A stretch of 64,000 bases of DNA from Diabrotica undecimpunctata (lineage: Eukaryota; Arthropoda; Insecta; Coleoptera; Chrysomelidae), in NCBI RefSeq assembly GCF_040954645.1, contig NC_092806.1, forward strand, positions 81,423,943 through 81,487,942, in the 5' to 3' direction. The notes beneath the pieces are model-generated. The model was not told where the DNA came from and searched no databases. It was given only the letters and a program-made list of their open reading frames with translations. Both the position numbers and the translations under genes were made by a program. Below are positions 20,637 through 33,424 of this stretch, piece after piece (within the stretch, counting starts at the first letter, position 1; the number at the start of each line of letters is the position of its first letter).

Positions 20637-21175
20637 GGTTCCCTGAGTAAGAAATGATGGTATTTCCTGTGAATTAGAAATAATAGTATTAATAAATGCT
20701 GTTAAAAGCTCATGAACACTCCAAAACTTCTTTAGCCAGAAGTTTTGAACTCCGTCTGGTCCAGGAGATTTCCAGTTATGAAGCTCTTTGATAATGTTCG
20801 AGACTTCTTCAGTGGTGAAAGGTTCATAAGGAATATTACTGTAGTGTTGACAGTTGTTCGTCGTTTGTTCAATCCATCCAGCATTGTTGTTATGAGTAGC
20901 TGGCGTCGAAAGTTGGTTTCCCCAAAACTCATGAATTTCTTCTTGGCTTGGGTAAGTAGGATTTATTTACATTTTCTACGGTGGAATTTAGTTTTTTATA
21001 GAAAGCCTTCTCTGCATTCTCAAAAAGTATATTGTCGCATTTACGGTTGTTACTAACCTTGTATCTCCTTAGGCGACCTGAATATATGGAGAGTTTTTGT
21101 TTTAATGTGTCCAGGCAGTGTTGAGCTGTGTTGTTTTCTGGATCATGTTGTGAGTGTCTTGGAGTGTTCAGAATT
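20637..21175 (-). pseudogene. R4-like element, fragment between N-terminal region and RT palm
   Basis: On the minus strand the frame begins ILNTPRHSQHDPENNT, which is the direct continuation of the right-arm N-terminal fragment (35542-36536) once the gypsy element between them is removed. It continues through KAFYKKLNS and EIHEFWGNQ to PYEPFTTEEVSNIIKELHNW and KSPGPDGVQNFWLKK, the first reverse transcriptase block, and stops after FLTQGTTYL at the (TAA)n end of the Jockey-like element. The next RT block (PITCLPTLYK) is found at about 38920, on the other side of the gypsy insertion, out of collinear order. Positions 21073-21175 are the innermost part of the right arm. Confidence 0.75.
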
Positions 21176-23291
21176 TGTAACAAAAATATGTTAATGTAAC
21201 AAATATTGTGCTAGAGGAGTCTGGGTGACGCTATCCAGTGTAGCAAAAGGGTAAACTCTAAAATGTACCTTGATACACCAACGAACTAATATGTGGAATA
21301 ACAGAAGATGGAAGGGATTAGATAGAAATAAATTATGTAACAGAAATAAATAAAGAGTAACTATGAATTTTTAATTATAGCAGAATTAAGTGTTGGCTAG
21401 CGACCATGCAGGAGAATGACCACTTGACACTCAAAGAAGGATTCGGCCAATTTGCATGCCCTACAGAGACCGTAAGATATAAGAACTAATGACAAGAAAA
21501 CCACCAAGAAATAAACAGATGAAAAGTAAAAGTTGCTCTAGTGAATGCTTGGGCGCCAGGAAGTTAAATGTTTTCTTCCGAGATATCTTGTATTGCTGAA
21601 ATATGAAAGATAGGTACTAATTGAAATATTAAATTTTAACCACACCTTTAATAATTACCAAACTTAGGTACAACTATTTTAAATGCTTATATACTAAACC
21701 ACCACCTCTTATATACAGTTAACTATAGCTATATTTACAGTAAAATCCCTGAATATAATTATAAAACAATTTACCCCTGATATTCCCCTTAAAATTTCAA
21801 ATTGTGACAAAGATTATATCCAATAATAATGTATAAATAATAAATATAAATATATACTACTCACTAATAGATAGTTTTCGTTCAAAATTGTTTAGGTTTT
21901 TAAGTAAAAATTCTCCGGGATATGTGTGCACACAATAACCTAACAAAGAGAAATTCAAGGGAGAGTTATAACCTCATCCCTTGGTAGACAATAAATAATT
22001 AAATTAAGTTACAATGATTAATTTTTTTTTTTTTTTTAAATTGAAGATATTTATTATTAAGGATAGTTTTTTGTTATTAAAAATAGAACCAAAAGTTAAA
22101 ACCTTGAAGAGGACATAAAAAAAAATTATTTAAAGTAATTGAATGATAAACAAAGATAAGTCAGTTCTTCCTGCCAGTTTCCTTAGGTTTCCCTCGAAGA
22201 TGATCCGGTGGAGAACTGGACTCAGGTGGTAACAAGATACCAAACCTGTATTCCCTGGATCAGGTACTATTGGACAAATAGTTCAATTTAAAATTCTTCT
22301 TAATTTCCCATAAAAAAAACCAACTTGAAACTTCTTCCCCTTGTCCTAAGTAAGGATAACCCCAAAACTAAAAAAAATTCTTCCCCTGACTTGTAACTGG
22401 ATTCTTGAGTAGGCTAAAAAAACAGTTGTGTTACTCCAAGTCCTTTGTTCATACAAGAAAGTAAAGAAAAACCAAGAAAGGTCAACAAGTTGCTTTAAAT
22501 TGAAATAAAAACTATATTGTTTTTCTGTAAAAAATAACCTTGGGATGGTATGACAATGTTTTATAGGATATATTAAATAGATAGGTTTTCAAAAAGCATG
22601 GTCTATATATATTATAGAATAGAAAAAAAAGAAATATTAGCCGGTTTAAACGGTATGGAATTGAAATAGATAATTGTTGGTTTTCATCTTTGGAAAGAAA
22701 TAAAGTTTGAGATAATGATAAAATCTAATACTTGTAATATGTTTTGGGGTATTAATGAAATAAGTGAAATAGGACATATATAAGATATATGAAATACCTA
22801 TCAAAGACGAAATTAAAATAGGTCTGAATTTTACTAACAATGGCGGATGATATGAAGGATTTTTCCATATAATGTATTTGTAATGTTATCTTACCGGCTA
22901 GGGTGATCCAACTGAAAATATCCTCGTGCGAAACAACAAAATAACTCAAATGGTTTCTTCTAACATAAACAGCTCTTCACATAAAATAAACTTAAACCAA
23001 ATTCGGGAAAAAAAAGTGGCACTTCCCCAGCCGCCTTGAACAAACGATGTTCACTCGAAGAGATTCCAGCAACAAGTGGCGATCTGACGGTGCTACGGCT
23101 GTCACCACGATGTACTTTCAGAGTCTTAGACAGAGGGCGGCATTTAATGCCAACTTTCGAAAATAAAATTTACTGGAGTTTTAAATATTTAGTTTAAGAA
23201 TATTTCAATATGAATTTAATTTAGAATTAAATTAAAAGATTCCAGTCACAAAAAGAAGGTAAACAATTATTTAAGTAACGGACTCGTTACA
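21176..23291 (-). repeat. 3' LTR of the gypsy element
   Basis: 2116 bp, the partner of 33425-35537. It begins TGTAAC and ends GTTACA on either strand. Small open frames inside it (for example 22646-22840) occur identically in the other LTR and are not genes. Differences from the other LTR include the length of a T run near 22022 and single-base changes near 21549, 21601, 22278, 22343, 23149 and 23269. Confidence 0.95.
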
Positions 23292-23306
23292 TTCCCCTCT
23301 TACTTG
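23292..23306 (-). promoter_or_regulatory. Polypurine tract of the gypsy element
   Basis: On the minus strand AAGTAAGAGGGGAA lies immediately before the 3' LTR. This is the expected position and base composition for the plus-strand primer of reverse transcription. Confidence 0.8.
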
Positions 23307-25460
23307 GAGAAAAAAATTTTTAGTGAAAAAAAAATTTTTTTTTTTCTTGACTGATTGGTTAGATGTAGGTTAACCAATACTTCAACCATATGTGGAGCAA
23401 TCAAGAATCGAGAAAAAAAAATAAACTTATATATAAAAAATTATAGCTATGGCAACAATTTGCCAAGTACAGCTATAAACTATATTAACTCACTAAAATA
23501 CTTCCAAAACAATCTACATCGATTCACATGATTATAATTAACCACAGATTATGAGTGATGTAGAAATAAAGAAATGGTTTTATCTAAAGATACCCACATG
23601 TAACTAAGTAAAAAGTCATACTATTTAGAGTAAAGTTAAAGTAAGGTAAAACTCCAACATAGCATAGTATAGACTAGTAATACAAATACTCAATACAAAT
23701 AATCCAAAATAATGTGAAATCGGACCCTGGTTCCAAAATTGACTCATCAATGGACAACAGATTTATAGAAGAGCATATCCAAGGAATAATCAATCAGGCA
23801 AATAGGTGGACTGATACACAATAATAAGTAATAATAAAAATACCAACGTACTTATATAAAACAATATAAGTAACAATAAAAATACCAAATGTATAGACAA
23901 CAATATAAGTGTCGAATTGGATGGTAAATCCAAAATTGACCATACAGTGGACAACAGATTTATAAAGTAGCATATCCAAAGATAATCAATCAGGCAAATA
24001 ATGACCCAATTCACACTATAACCAAATAAACCAAATAGGGTAGGTCCACATATACCCACATCCGGTAATATGTGCCTAACCTAAAAATTCATCAAATAAA
24101 TTATTGGATCAAAATGTGGGACTAACGGCTTGAACAAAAGGACAGCCATAAAATCGATTCCATCCTGATGATCTGCCATCAGTACATTTGGGATCCAAAA
24201 TAAAGACCAAAAATAAAACTAGGAGGTGTTATAAACTCAATCATCCTAGCAAATGCCAAGCTGAACAACTTGAGCTCAAAAAGGTAAAGTACCAAAGCAT
24301 GTGAACTGCTGTGGTAACTTCTTACAACAAAATTAACTTATGCTGATACTCGATAACTATAGCATGTAGCTACTACAAATTTATAAAAATATCTAGCATA
24401 AGAGCACTAAAAAGAGTTTAATGTGCCAGTAAACTCTAACAACCATAGCAAAATAGTAAGAGTAAGGTAGAAGTAATAACAAAACAGAACATCGAGAACG
24501 AGTAGAGCAATTTCTGAAGAAACTGCAAATTTATAATTCGTTCTGATACTAATAAAAGAGAACAGGATAATTCCTAATTCAATATACCAAAATATAGATA
24601 TGTGCCTGAGGAAAGAAGCGAAAATAACTATGAAGGGTCATTTGTTGCCAAAATATGAAATACTATCCATAATTGTAATCTAAACATGCTAGCTGTAAAG
24701 GGAATATGTCATGGATTGAGTAAACTATATAAGTAAGAATAATAAATCAGCTAAGGAACAATTCTGTTATTAGACCAAAGTCTGTAAATATTAAGGATTA
24801 AAGCTAAATATTCAAATCCTAATTAACATTAACAATAATTTACTGTCTATGGAAGACATTCTACTGCCTAGATAACTGTACAACTTGTCATGAAAATGGT
24901 GAATTCCGAAATTCATTGAACAACTGGGGCCAACAATTGAACTAAAACTTCGAACCCACATATTCATTCACCTATACACAGGCAGAATAGTCTATATAAT
25001 ATAGGAGTGTCCTAAAATTATGCATAATGATTGTCTATATAAATTCCTAATGACATAAAAAAAACCATCCCACATAGCAAATCCAGATGCATGTTCCTAT
25101 ATAACTTGATCATGACCAATAAACGGAATCAAATCCATAAAAAAAATTACAACATTCTTTCCAACCTGGCAAAACAAGTAAGCAAAATGGGAACATAGGT
25201 TATACAACACATAAACATATAGCACAGTATAGTAGCATTACAATATTTAGTTCCATACCAGTGCAACATCTAACATAAGTAAACACTCTAATGGCCTTAA
25301 TAGTTTTAACTTATTATAAACAGATACTAATCAAAATATAAGCTGTAGGTATACCAAATCTGGTGATTAATAACAAAAATCTAAGAAAATACCAAATCGT
25401 AACCAAACCGAGCCAAAACAATAACAATCAAAGGAATAGGTTAGCTTAATAGACATTAAG
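23307..25460 (-). other. Long non-coding tail between pol and the 3' LTR
   Basis: About 2.15 kb without a credible gene. A ~100-bp block is duplicated with 197-bp spacing (TGGACAACAG at 23751 and 23948), and AATAATAAAAATACCAA-like strings recur between. A hydrophobic 89-codon frame at 23790-24059 comes from these repeats and has no envelope hallmarks (no signal peptide, cysteine pattern or cleavage site), so I do not call an env. Confidence 0.6.
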
Positions 25461-28400
25461 TCAATCTTCCTCTGAAGATGAAGATGTTGCCTCATCTGTT
25501 GTATTATCAGGGAGTAAATCCTTTATATGAAATTGACCAATTCGCCTATTTGTCGAATTGTCTTTTAATTCATATATTAAAGGAGATATTACCCTAACGA
25601 CAGTACAGGGAACATATTTCTGACAAAACTTAGCAGAAATGGCATCACCTTTATTTGATTTTACAAAATTCCGTTTCAAAACTCGATCGCCCACAAAAAA
25701 TCGCAAATCTCGTTTCCTCAAATTATACTGATGCTGATTTCTACGGTAAGAAGCTTTCAACTTCTTCCTAATGTCAGCGAATATTGGAGGTAAGTTTTGG
25801 AGATCTTCCATACGGTGAGGTTTCTCAGAAATTTGAGGAAGAGTTGTTGAATTTTCAGAAATTAAACCGAAATAATCACCTGACAATGGAACATGCCTAC
25901 CAAAATTAACATAAGCTGGAGAGCACTGAGTGGTTTCATGAACAGAAGTTCGAATGGCTTGAGCAACTGAATGAATGTACTGATCCCAAGCTCTATGATC
26001 AGTGTAAGTGTAAGATCGAAGAGCAGTAACAATGCTACGATTTACACGTTCAGTGTGGTTAGCTTGCGGATGATAAGCTGCATTGTAGAATATCTTTTGG
26101 ACCTTATATTTACTTAAAAGATCTTTGAAGGCTTTAGAAATAAATTGTGGACCATTATCACATGATACTATTTGGGGAATACCAAATAGTAAGAACACTT
26201 GCTCCTCTAAGAACTTCAAAATAGCTGGAGTTGTAGCCTTACGAAGAGGGCAAACTAAAGGAAATTTGGTGAAGTAATCTACAACTACCAAACAATACGT
26301 ATTACCTGAATAACTACGTGGATACGGTCCAATAAGGTCTAAAGAGATCATTTGCCAAGGAAAATTAATGTTCCTAAACGAACCCATTAATCCAGCTTGA
26401 GGTAGGTTACTCGGCTTACATGTTGCACAAACTCTACATCTAGAGATGTATTTCTTAACTGAGTTGCGCAGACCAGGCCAGTAATATAACTCAGCTATTT
26501 TACTAAATGTTTTATAAAAACCAAAGTGACCTGATGTCACATCATCATGAAAAGTTCTCAAGACTTCATCCCTATTTGCTGTTGGGACTACTATTTTCCA
26601 ATCAGACATATTCGATAAAGATTCAACTGGACTGATTACATGTTTATACAGGATATTATTCTCTACCTTGAAATCAGGATATCTAGTAGGTTCCTGGGTG
26701 ACATTATGAATCATCTTTCGATACCAATTATCTGGAGATAAAGTGGACAGATCTAAAAGATTGATATCGAATGTACGTGACAACGCATCTGCAACCACAA
26801 CACCATTGGCTTTGCGATGAACAATATTATAATCAAAGACAGAAAGCCTACAAATCCAACGGGATAAACGTTGTGACGGATTTTTCATGGAATGTAACCA
26901 TAATAAAGAACTATGATCTGTGATGATAGTAAACTTACGACCCTCAAGATAGTACCGAAAGGCATCAAGACCATGGATAATTGCAAGAAGTTCTCTCTCT
27001 GTGGTGGAATAATTTTTCTGTGCTTTATTGAGCTTTTTGCTGGTATAAGCTATTGGATGTTCCGAACCATCCTTCATTTGAAATAGTACACCACCTGAAG
27101 CAGTGTTGGAACAATATGTCATGAGATAGAAATGCTCTTTAAAATTCGGAGATGTCATGACAGGTGCACTAGTAAGAGCTTCTTTTATACGCCGGAAAGC
27201 ATCATCATGAACAGAAGTTCGAATGGCTTGAGCAACTGAATGAATGTACTGATCCCAAGCTCTATGATCAGTGTAAGTGTAAGATCGAAGAGCAGTAACA
27301 ATGCTACGATTTACACGTTCAGTGTGGTTAGCTTGCGGATGATAAGCTGCATTGTAGAATATCTTTTGGACCTTATATTTACTTAAAAGATCTTTGAAGG
27401 CTTTAGAAATAAATTGTGGACCATTATCACATGATACTATTTGGGGAATACCAAATAGTAAGAACACTTGCTCCTCTAAGAACTTCAAAATAGCTGGAGT
27501 TGTAGCCTTACGAAGAGGGCAAACTAAAGGAAATTTGGTGAAGTAATCTACAACTACCAAACAATACGTATTACCTGAATAACTACGTGGATACGGTCCA
27601 ATAAGGTCTAAAGAGATCATTTGCCAAGGAAAATTAATGTTCCTAAACGAACCCATTAATCCAGCTTGAGGTAGGTTACTCGGCTTGCATGTTGCACAAA
27701 CTCTACATCTAGAGATGTATTTCTTAACTGAGTTGCGCAGACCAGGCCAGTAATATAACTCAGCTATTTTACTAAATGTTTTATAAAAACCAAAGTGACC
27801 TGATGTCACATCATCATGAAAAGTTCTCAAGACTTCATCCCTATTTGCTGTTGGGACTACTATTTTCCAATCAGACATATTCGATAAAGATTCAACTGGA
27901 CTGATTACATGTTTATACAGGATATTATTCTCTACCTTGAAATCAGGATATCTAGTAGGTTCCTGGGTGACATTATGAATCATCTTTCGATACCAATTAT
28001 CTGGAGATAAAGTGGACAGATCTAAAAGATTGATATCGAATGTACGTGACAACGCATCTGCAACCACAACACCATTGGCTTTGCGATGAACAATATTATA
28101 ATCAAAGACAGAAAGCCTACAAATCCAACGGGATAAACGTTGTGACGGATTTTTCATGGAATGTAACCATAATAAAGAACTATGATCTGTGATGATAGTA
28201 AACTTACGACCCTCAAGATAGTACCGAAAGGCATCAAGACCATGGATAATTGCAAGAAGTTCTCTCTCTGTGGTGGAATAATTTTTCTGTGCTTTATTGA
28301 GCTTTTTGCTGGTATAAGCTATTGGATGTTCCGAACCATCCTTCATTTGAAATAGTACACCACCTGAAGCAGTGTTGGAACAATATGTCATGAGATAGAA

Positions 28401-31366
28401 ATGCTCTTTAAAATTCGGAGATGTCATGACAGGTGCACTAGTAAGAGCTTCTTTTATACGCCGGAAAGCATCATCATGAACAGAAGTTCGAATGGCTTGA
28501 GCAACTGAATGAATGTACTGATCCCAAGCTCTATGATCAGTGTAAGTGTAAGATCGAAGAGCAGTAACAATGCTACGATTTACACGTTCAGTGTGGTTAG
28601 CTTGCGGATGATAAGCTGCATTGTAGAATATCTTTTGGACCTTATATTTACTTAAAAGATCTTTGAAGGCTTTAGAAATAAATTGTGGACCATTATCACA
28701 TGATACTATTTGGGGAATACCAAATAGTAAGAACACTTGCTCCTCTAAGAACTTCAAAATAGCTGGAGTTGTAGCCTTACGAAGAGGGCAAACTAAAGGA
28801 AATTTGGTGAAGTAATCTACAACTACCAAACAATACGTATTACCTGAATAACTACGTGGATACGGTCCAATAAGGTCTAAAGAGATCATTTGCCAAGGAA
28901 AATTAATGTTCCTAAACGAACCCATTAATCCAGCTTGAGGTAGGTTACTCGGCTTGCATGTTGCACAAACTCTACATCTAGAGATGTATTTCTTAACTGA
29001 GTTGCGCAGACCAGGCCAGTAATATAACTCAGCTATTTTACTAAATGTTTTATAAAAACCAAAGTGACCTGATGTCACATCATCATGAAAAGTTCTCAAG
29101 ACTTCATCCCTATTTGCTGTTGGGACTACTATTTTCCAATCAGACATATTCGATAAAGATTCAACTGGACTGATTACATGTTTATACAGGATATTATTCT
29201 CTACCTTGAAATCAGGATATCTAGTAGGTTCCTGGGTGACATTATGAATCATCTTTCGATACCAATTATCTGGAGATAAAGTGGACAGATCTAAAAGATT
29301 GATATCGAATGTACGTGACAACGCATCTGCAACCACAACACCATTGGCTTTGCGATGAACAATATTATAATCAAAGACAGAAAGCCTACAAATCCAACGG
29401 GATAAACGTTGTGACGGATTTTTCATGGAATGTAACCATAATAAAGAACTATGATCTGTGATGATAGTAAACTTACGACCCTCAAGATAGTACCGAAAGG
29501 CATCAAGACCATGGATAATTGCAAGAAGTTCTCTCTCTGTGGTGGAATAATTTTTCTGTGCTTTATTGAGCTTTTTGCTGGTATAAGCTATTGGATGTTC
29601 CGAACCATCCTTCATTTGAAATAGTACACCACCTGAAGCAGTGTTGGAACAATATGTCATGAGATAGAAATGCTCTTTAAAATTCGGAGATGTCATGACA
29701 GGTGCACTAGTAAGAGCTTCTTTTATACGCCGGAAAGCATCATCGGCCTCTGAAGTCCATGTGATAGTTTGGCCTTTTTTCCTATTTTTAAGGAGATCTG
29801 TAAGTGGAGACAACAAAGTAGAATAAGACGGCACAAACCGACGATAATATCCACACATGCCTAATATCCTACGGACTTGAGTAGTAGTCTTAGGTATAGG
29901 AAAATCTTTGATAGCTGTAACTTTATCAGAGTCAGTCCTTAAACCTTTACTATCGACTACATATCCTAAAAATTTAAGACTAGGACGACAAAACTGACAT
30001 TTATCTAAATTAATAGTTAAATTAGCCTCTTTGAGACGTAAAAACAACTTATCCAAAATTTCCATATGAAGAGAAAAATCAGGAGTGACAACCAAAATGT
30101 CATCCAAATAATAAAAAACATAGGGCTCTAACTGAGGACCAATGACTAAGTCCATCAGACGACACATTGTCTGAGGAGCTGAAACAAGACCAAAAGGCAT
30201 AGTGACAAACTGAAATAGTCCTTTCCCACTAACTGCAAAAGCTGTATACTTTTTACTTTCCTCACTCAAAGGAATTTGTAAAAAAGCTTTAGATAGGTCG
30301 ATAGAAGAAATATACCTAGCATTCTGGAGTTTACTTAGAATGACGTCTATTCGAGGAATAGGATAAGCATCCCGATTTGTAGTAATATTATTCAACTTTC
30401 GACCATCGAAGCAAACCCTAAAAGATCCATCTTTTTTCTTGGTTAACCACAAAGGACTACAGTAAGAAGACGTGGAAGGTTCAATGATCTTCAACTCTAA
30501 CATGGAATCAATTTCCTTTTCCAAGTCAACTTGCCAAGCCTGAGGAATAGGATACTGGTATTGTCGAAAAGGTGTGGTATCTCCCACCTCGATAGTGTGA
30601 GATATTAAGGATGTACGACCTAACCTGTCTTTCGACGAAAGAGTTATAAATTTAGAGATCATATTCTCTAATTGCCTTTGTTCGGAACTAGATAAACTAG
30701 TAAAATCCTGAATAGCACTAAGTAAGGATAGATTAAATTGAGAAATAGAAAAGGAAAAATTAGAACAATTTAGTGTGCTATTAAAAGCATTTAAGAAGTC
30801 CATACCTAAAATTATAGAATTCTGAACTGAAGGAATAATATAGAATGTAATTTGTTTACATAAATCTGCTACTGTGATTTCAGTTTCAAATTTGCCTGTA
30901 ATAGACTGAACTGTACCATCTGCAGTAGACACTTGCAGAGAAGAAATGGGCATAATAGAAATCTCAGCATTTTTCAGTAAAGCTAATGAATGTGAACCTA
31001 TCACAGAAATGTTCGAGCCACTATCTAAAAGAGCTAAGCAAGATTGTCCTAAAATCTTAATAGGAAGATAAGGTCTATTATCATTATGTTTTCTCACTAA
31101 TAACGAATTCAAATCAAAACAATTATTATCTGATTGATCAAAAATTTTAAATGGTACTAAACTAAACTTATTATCTCTACCTACACAATCAGAGGATGCA
31201 ATAGGCAAACAAGAAGAATCAGAAATAAAAGAATCCTCCTGAATTGTGGTAGACTCTGGTATAGATACTGGAACTACTACACTGCTACTATTATGTTTAT
31301 TACTAAAATTTGGGAAGATGTTTGGGGAAGATAATCTATGCGAATCAAATGTATTATATTGAGAAG
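25461..31366 (-). CDS. pol: Gypsy Pol polyprotein: protease, reverse transcriptase and three RNase H-integrase units
   Basis: A single uninterrupted frame. The 1915 codons from the first ATG at 31208 contain all domains; the frame is open upstream to about 31366, so it is probably expressed by frameshifting from gag. Protease: LLDSGSNISVIG (about 60-71). Reverse transcriptase: YPIPRIDVILSKL, IDLSKAFLQIPL, MPFGLVSAPQTM and YYLDDILVV (366-374). From residue ~489 a 423-residue unit is repeated three times. Each unit holds RNase H (TERELLAIIHGL, TDHSSLLWL), an H-H-C-C zinc finger (H-x3-H...CRVCATC) and the integrase core D-D-E (LDLIGP, SCDNGPQF, HTERVNRS). A GPY/F-like end (KFCQKYVPCTVVRV) follows once. 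Without two of the units the length (~1069) is normal for gypsy Pol. In every copy the usual first RNase H aspartate (tDAS) is replaced, reading TYCSN. Confidence 0.95.
25937..29743 (-). repeat. Exact tandem triplication, 3 x 1269 bp, inside pol
   Basis: Three head-to-tail units at 25937-27205, 27206-28474 and 28475-29743. ACAGAAGTTC occurs at 25942, 27211 and 28480. Period 1269 bp is 423 codons, so the frame is kept. By eye the units are almost identical; one visible difference is CGGCTTACAT near 26418 against CGGCTTGCAT in the other two. Junctions join codons for RTSVH directly to DDAFRRI. Confidence 0.95.
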
Positions 31367-32741
31367 TTACTTCTTGGAATGACTTGGTGTGGTGTGTGTT
31401 GGTTTTTTTTTAACAACCCCTTTCCCTTTCCGACTGGAAGGTGGGTTTGGGTGGTTTGACGTGGTTGGACCAGTGATTTCGTTTGATGTAACGGTTTGAT
31501 TCCCAGATGGGGGTGTGGACGGAGAAACGCTCAGGGGACGGACCTCCGATCGTTCGTTTCCCGAACACCTAAAACAATTGCGTTTGAAGGTATTTTCTTT
31601 ACCACAACCGTGGCAGAAAATACGGGTACGAGGGATGCCGCAATCATAAAAAGTATGGCCAGACTCACGACAATTCCAGCACACTACAGAACTTACAACT
31701 GAGATATTACGCTCAGGGCCCTTAGATTGCCAAGAACGGTGTCTAAAAGGATTTTGGTGACCGAAAGAGTCAGAAGAGTGTTTGGAAGTGGTGGGAGGTT
31801 GAGAAGACCAAGATAAAGTTTCCTCCAAACGTTTACATTTCTCGGTGATGTCTGCTATACTGGTGATGTCTACTAAAGCTAATTGTTGGTGATAAAAAGG
31901 CAATAGACATTTCAGAATAATCTTAATTTTTGCAGAATCTGTTAGAGGAGTCTCAAGGCGACTACACATACCCAAAATGTTATTAATAAACATCGTAACA
32001 GACTCATTTGGCTTCTGTCTACGATTTTTGATTTGGTCTAGAAGGTCATCTTGAAATGAATATGGAAGAAAATCAGATTTAAGTTTCTGAGCCAAATCAG
32101 ACCAATTAGAAAAATTATTGCGGTTGTTTCTAAACCACGACATCATCATCTTCACTTACTCCTCTCGATACTCGAAGACATTCCACCCTATCCAAAAAAG
32201 AAATTACTTGGTCATAATGACCTTCACCAGAAAATGTAATGCCCCATTTATGTACCTGAACAGGTTTGGGGTGTAGAAATGAGTTAGCTGCTTGGACAGA
32301 AGAAATAGGAGTTGAAGTAGCAATTGGATTTACTCGTGAATCAAGTTCACCCTCTAGGCTAAGAATTCGGATTGAAATTGAGCGTTTATAAGATTGCTGC
32401 TCCTCATTCGAACACGACAATAAATGAACACGGCCTGAGACATGAGCTAGACGTGATATCAGCCTGGAGTATAGGCTATCTTGGACAGTCCCTCTAAAAT
32501 CGGATATCCTTTTAGCCAAATCATCCACAGTCTCATCAATCTCTTCTTGCTGCTCTAGAAAAGGAATACTTGTGGCAGAAATTTGTCGAAAGCTTCTGTT
32601 TCCTTCTTCTTGCCTTAAAGCTCCACGCAATAGTTTGCGTTTTAAATCCACATTGGAAGACTCATCAATATTGATGTCCCTAATCCTTAACTCATAATCC
32701 AATTCCTTCACTAACAAATGTTCTACCTTAAATGCAGACAT
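31367..32741 (-). pseudogene. gag: Gypsy Gag, split into two frames
   Basis: The first frame starts at the internal ATG 32741 (MSAFKVEHLLVKEL) and ends at 32130. It has a helical N-terminus and a segment ending with WGITFSGEGHYDQVISFLDRV, the usual opening of the gypsy capsid domain. The second frame (32155-31367) begins around SWFRNNRNNFSNWSDL, the next conserved capsid block. It runs to CWNCRESGHTFYDC and CHGCGKENTFKRNC zinc knuckles, then a serine/proline-rich basic tail (KGKGVVKKK). The expected link between the two capsid blocks (about 10-15 residues) is missing and the frame changes at the junction, so this looks like a small deletion rather than programmed slippage. Gag forms the particle in which the RNA is copied. 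Confidence 0.8.
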
Positions 32742-33057
32742 TATGAAAACAAAAAAAAATAGATGACTAGATAGGATAGACAAAAGAAATAATGTACTAA
32801 CACACCACAAAGTCAATCGAAGAATAATCTAAAGTTTCCAAAAAAAATATGAATATATATGTACCAACACACCACAAAATCAATCCAAGGAACTAAAGTT
32901 ATCCAAAAAATATATATCTATATATAATTAACAATTAAAAAGAATTAAGTAAAGTTAAGTTAAATATTTAAAGTTGAATCCTTGAAGCAACACACAATGG
33001 TTTCAACAAGTATATGGTTAACAAATAATTGAATATAAAAAAACCCACCAATATTGG

Positions 33058-33134
<77 letters not shown>

Positions 33135-33405
33135 TAATATCTAAATTATTAAATTTTATAGTTCAATAATAGTAAAATAACTTGTTAACTGTACACAATG
33201 AGATTAAAAGGTGAGGGTTTAAATATGAATGTAAGTAACCTACAGCAATACAAGTATACCTATAAATGTAAATCTAATAAGGAAAAATAATAAATAAAGC
33301 AGTTAAAAAAATTGAACAAAGAGCAACAGGAGCAAATTAGAAATAATAAAGAATATTTTGCAAAGAGAAATATACTACAGAATATACGGTCTGAACTGAA
33401 AATAG
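32742..33405 (-). repeat. Gypsy leader with AT microsatellite
   Basis: Untranslated leader between the primer binding site and gag. It contains about 35 AT/TA repeats at 33060-33129 and two copies of an ACACACCACAAAATCAAT-like segment (near 32800 and 32870). No gene seen. Confidence 0.8.
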
Positions 33406-33423
33406 GCCCCACGTTGGGCGCCA
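33406..33423 (-). promoter_or_regulatory. Primer binding site, tRNA-Lys(CTT)
   Basis: On the minus strand TGGCGCCCAACGTGGGGC lies one base inside the 5' LTR. It is complementary to the CCA-bearing 3' end of the lysine CTT tRNA as I know it (…GCCCCACGUUGGGCGCCA), giving an 18-base match. Confidence 0.85.
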
Positions 33424-33424
33424 A

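Noticed and set aside
22646..22949. Two short frames, repeated at 34892-35195
   Set aside because: They lie inside the two LTRs of the gypsy element; identical because the LTRs are, with hydrophobic AT-rich composition only.
23790..24059. Hydrophobic frame that might be an envelope remnant
   Set aside because: It is made of TAATAATAAAAATACC-type repeats; no signal peptide, cysteine pattern, furin-like site or fusion peptide.
31367..32155. Programmed frameshift between the two gag frames
   Set aside because: The break falls inside the capsid domain and lacks the residues that should link the blocks, so a deletion is more likely than programmed slippage.
33060..33129. Long AT repeat as a promoter or origin
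   Set aside because: A simple dinucleotide microsatellite in the gypsy leader; no other signal supports a function.
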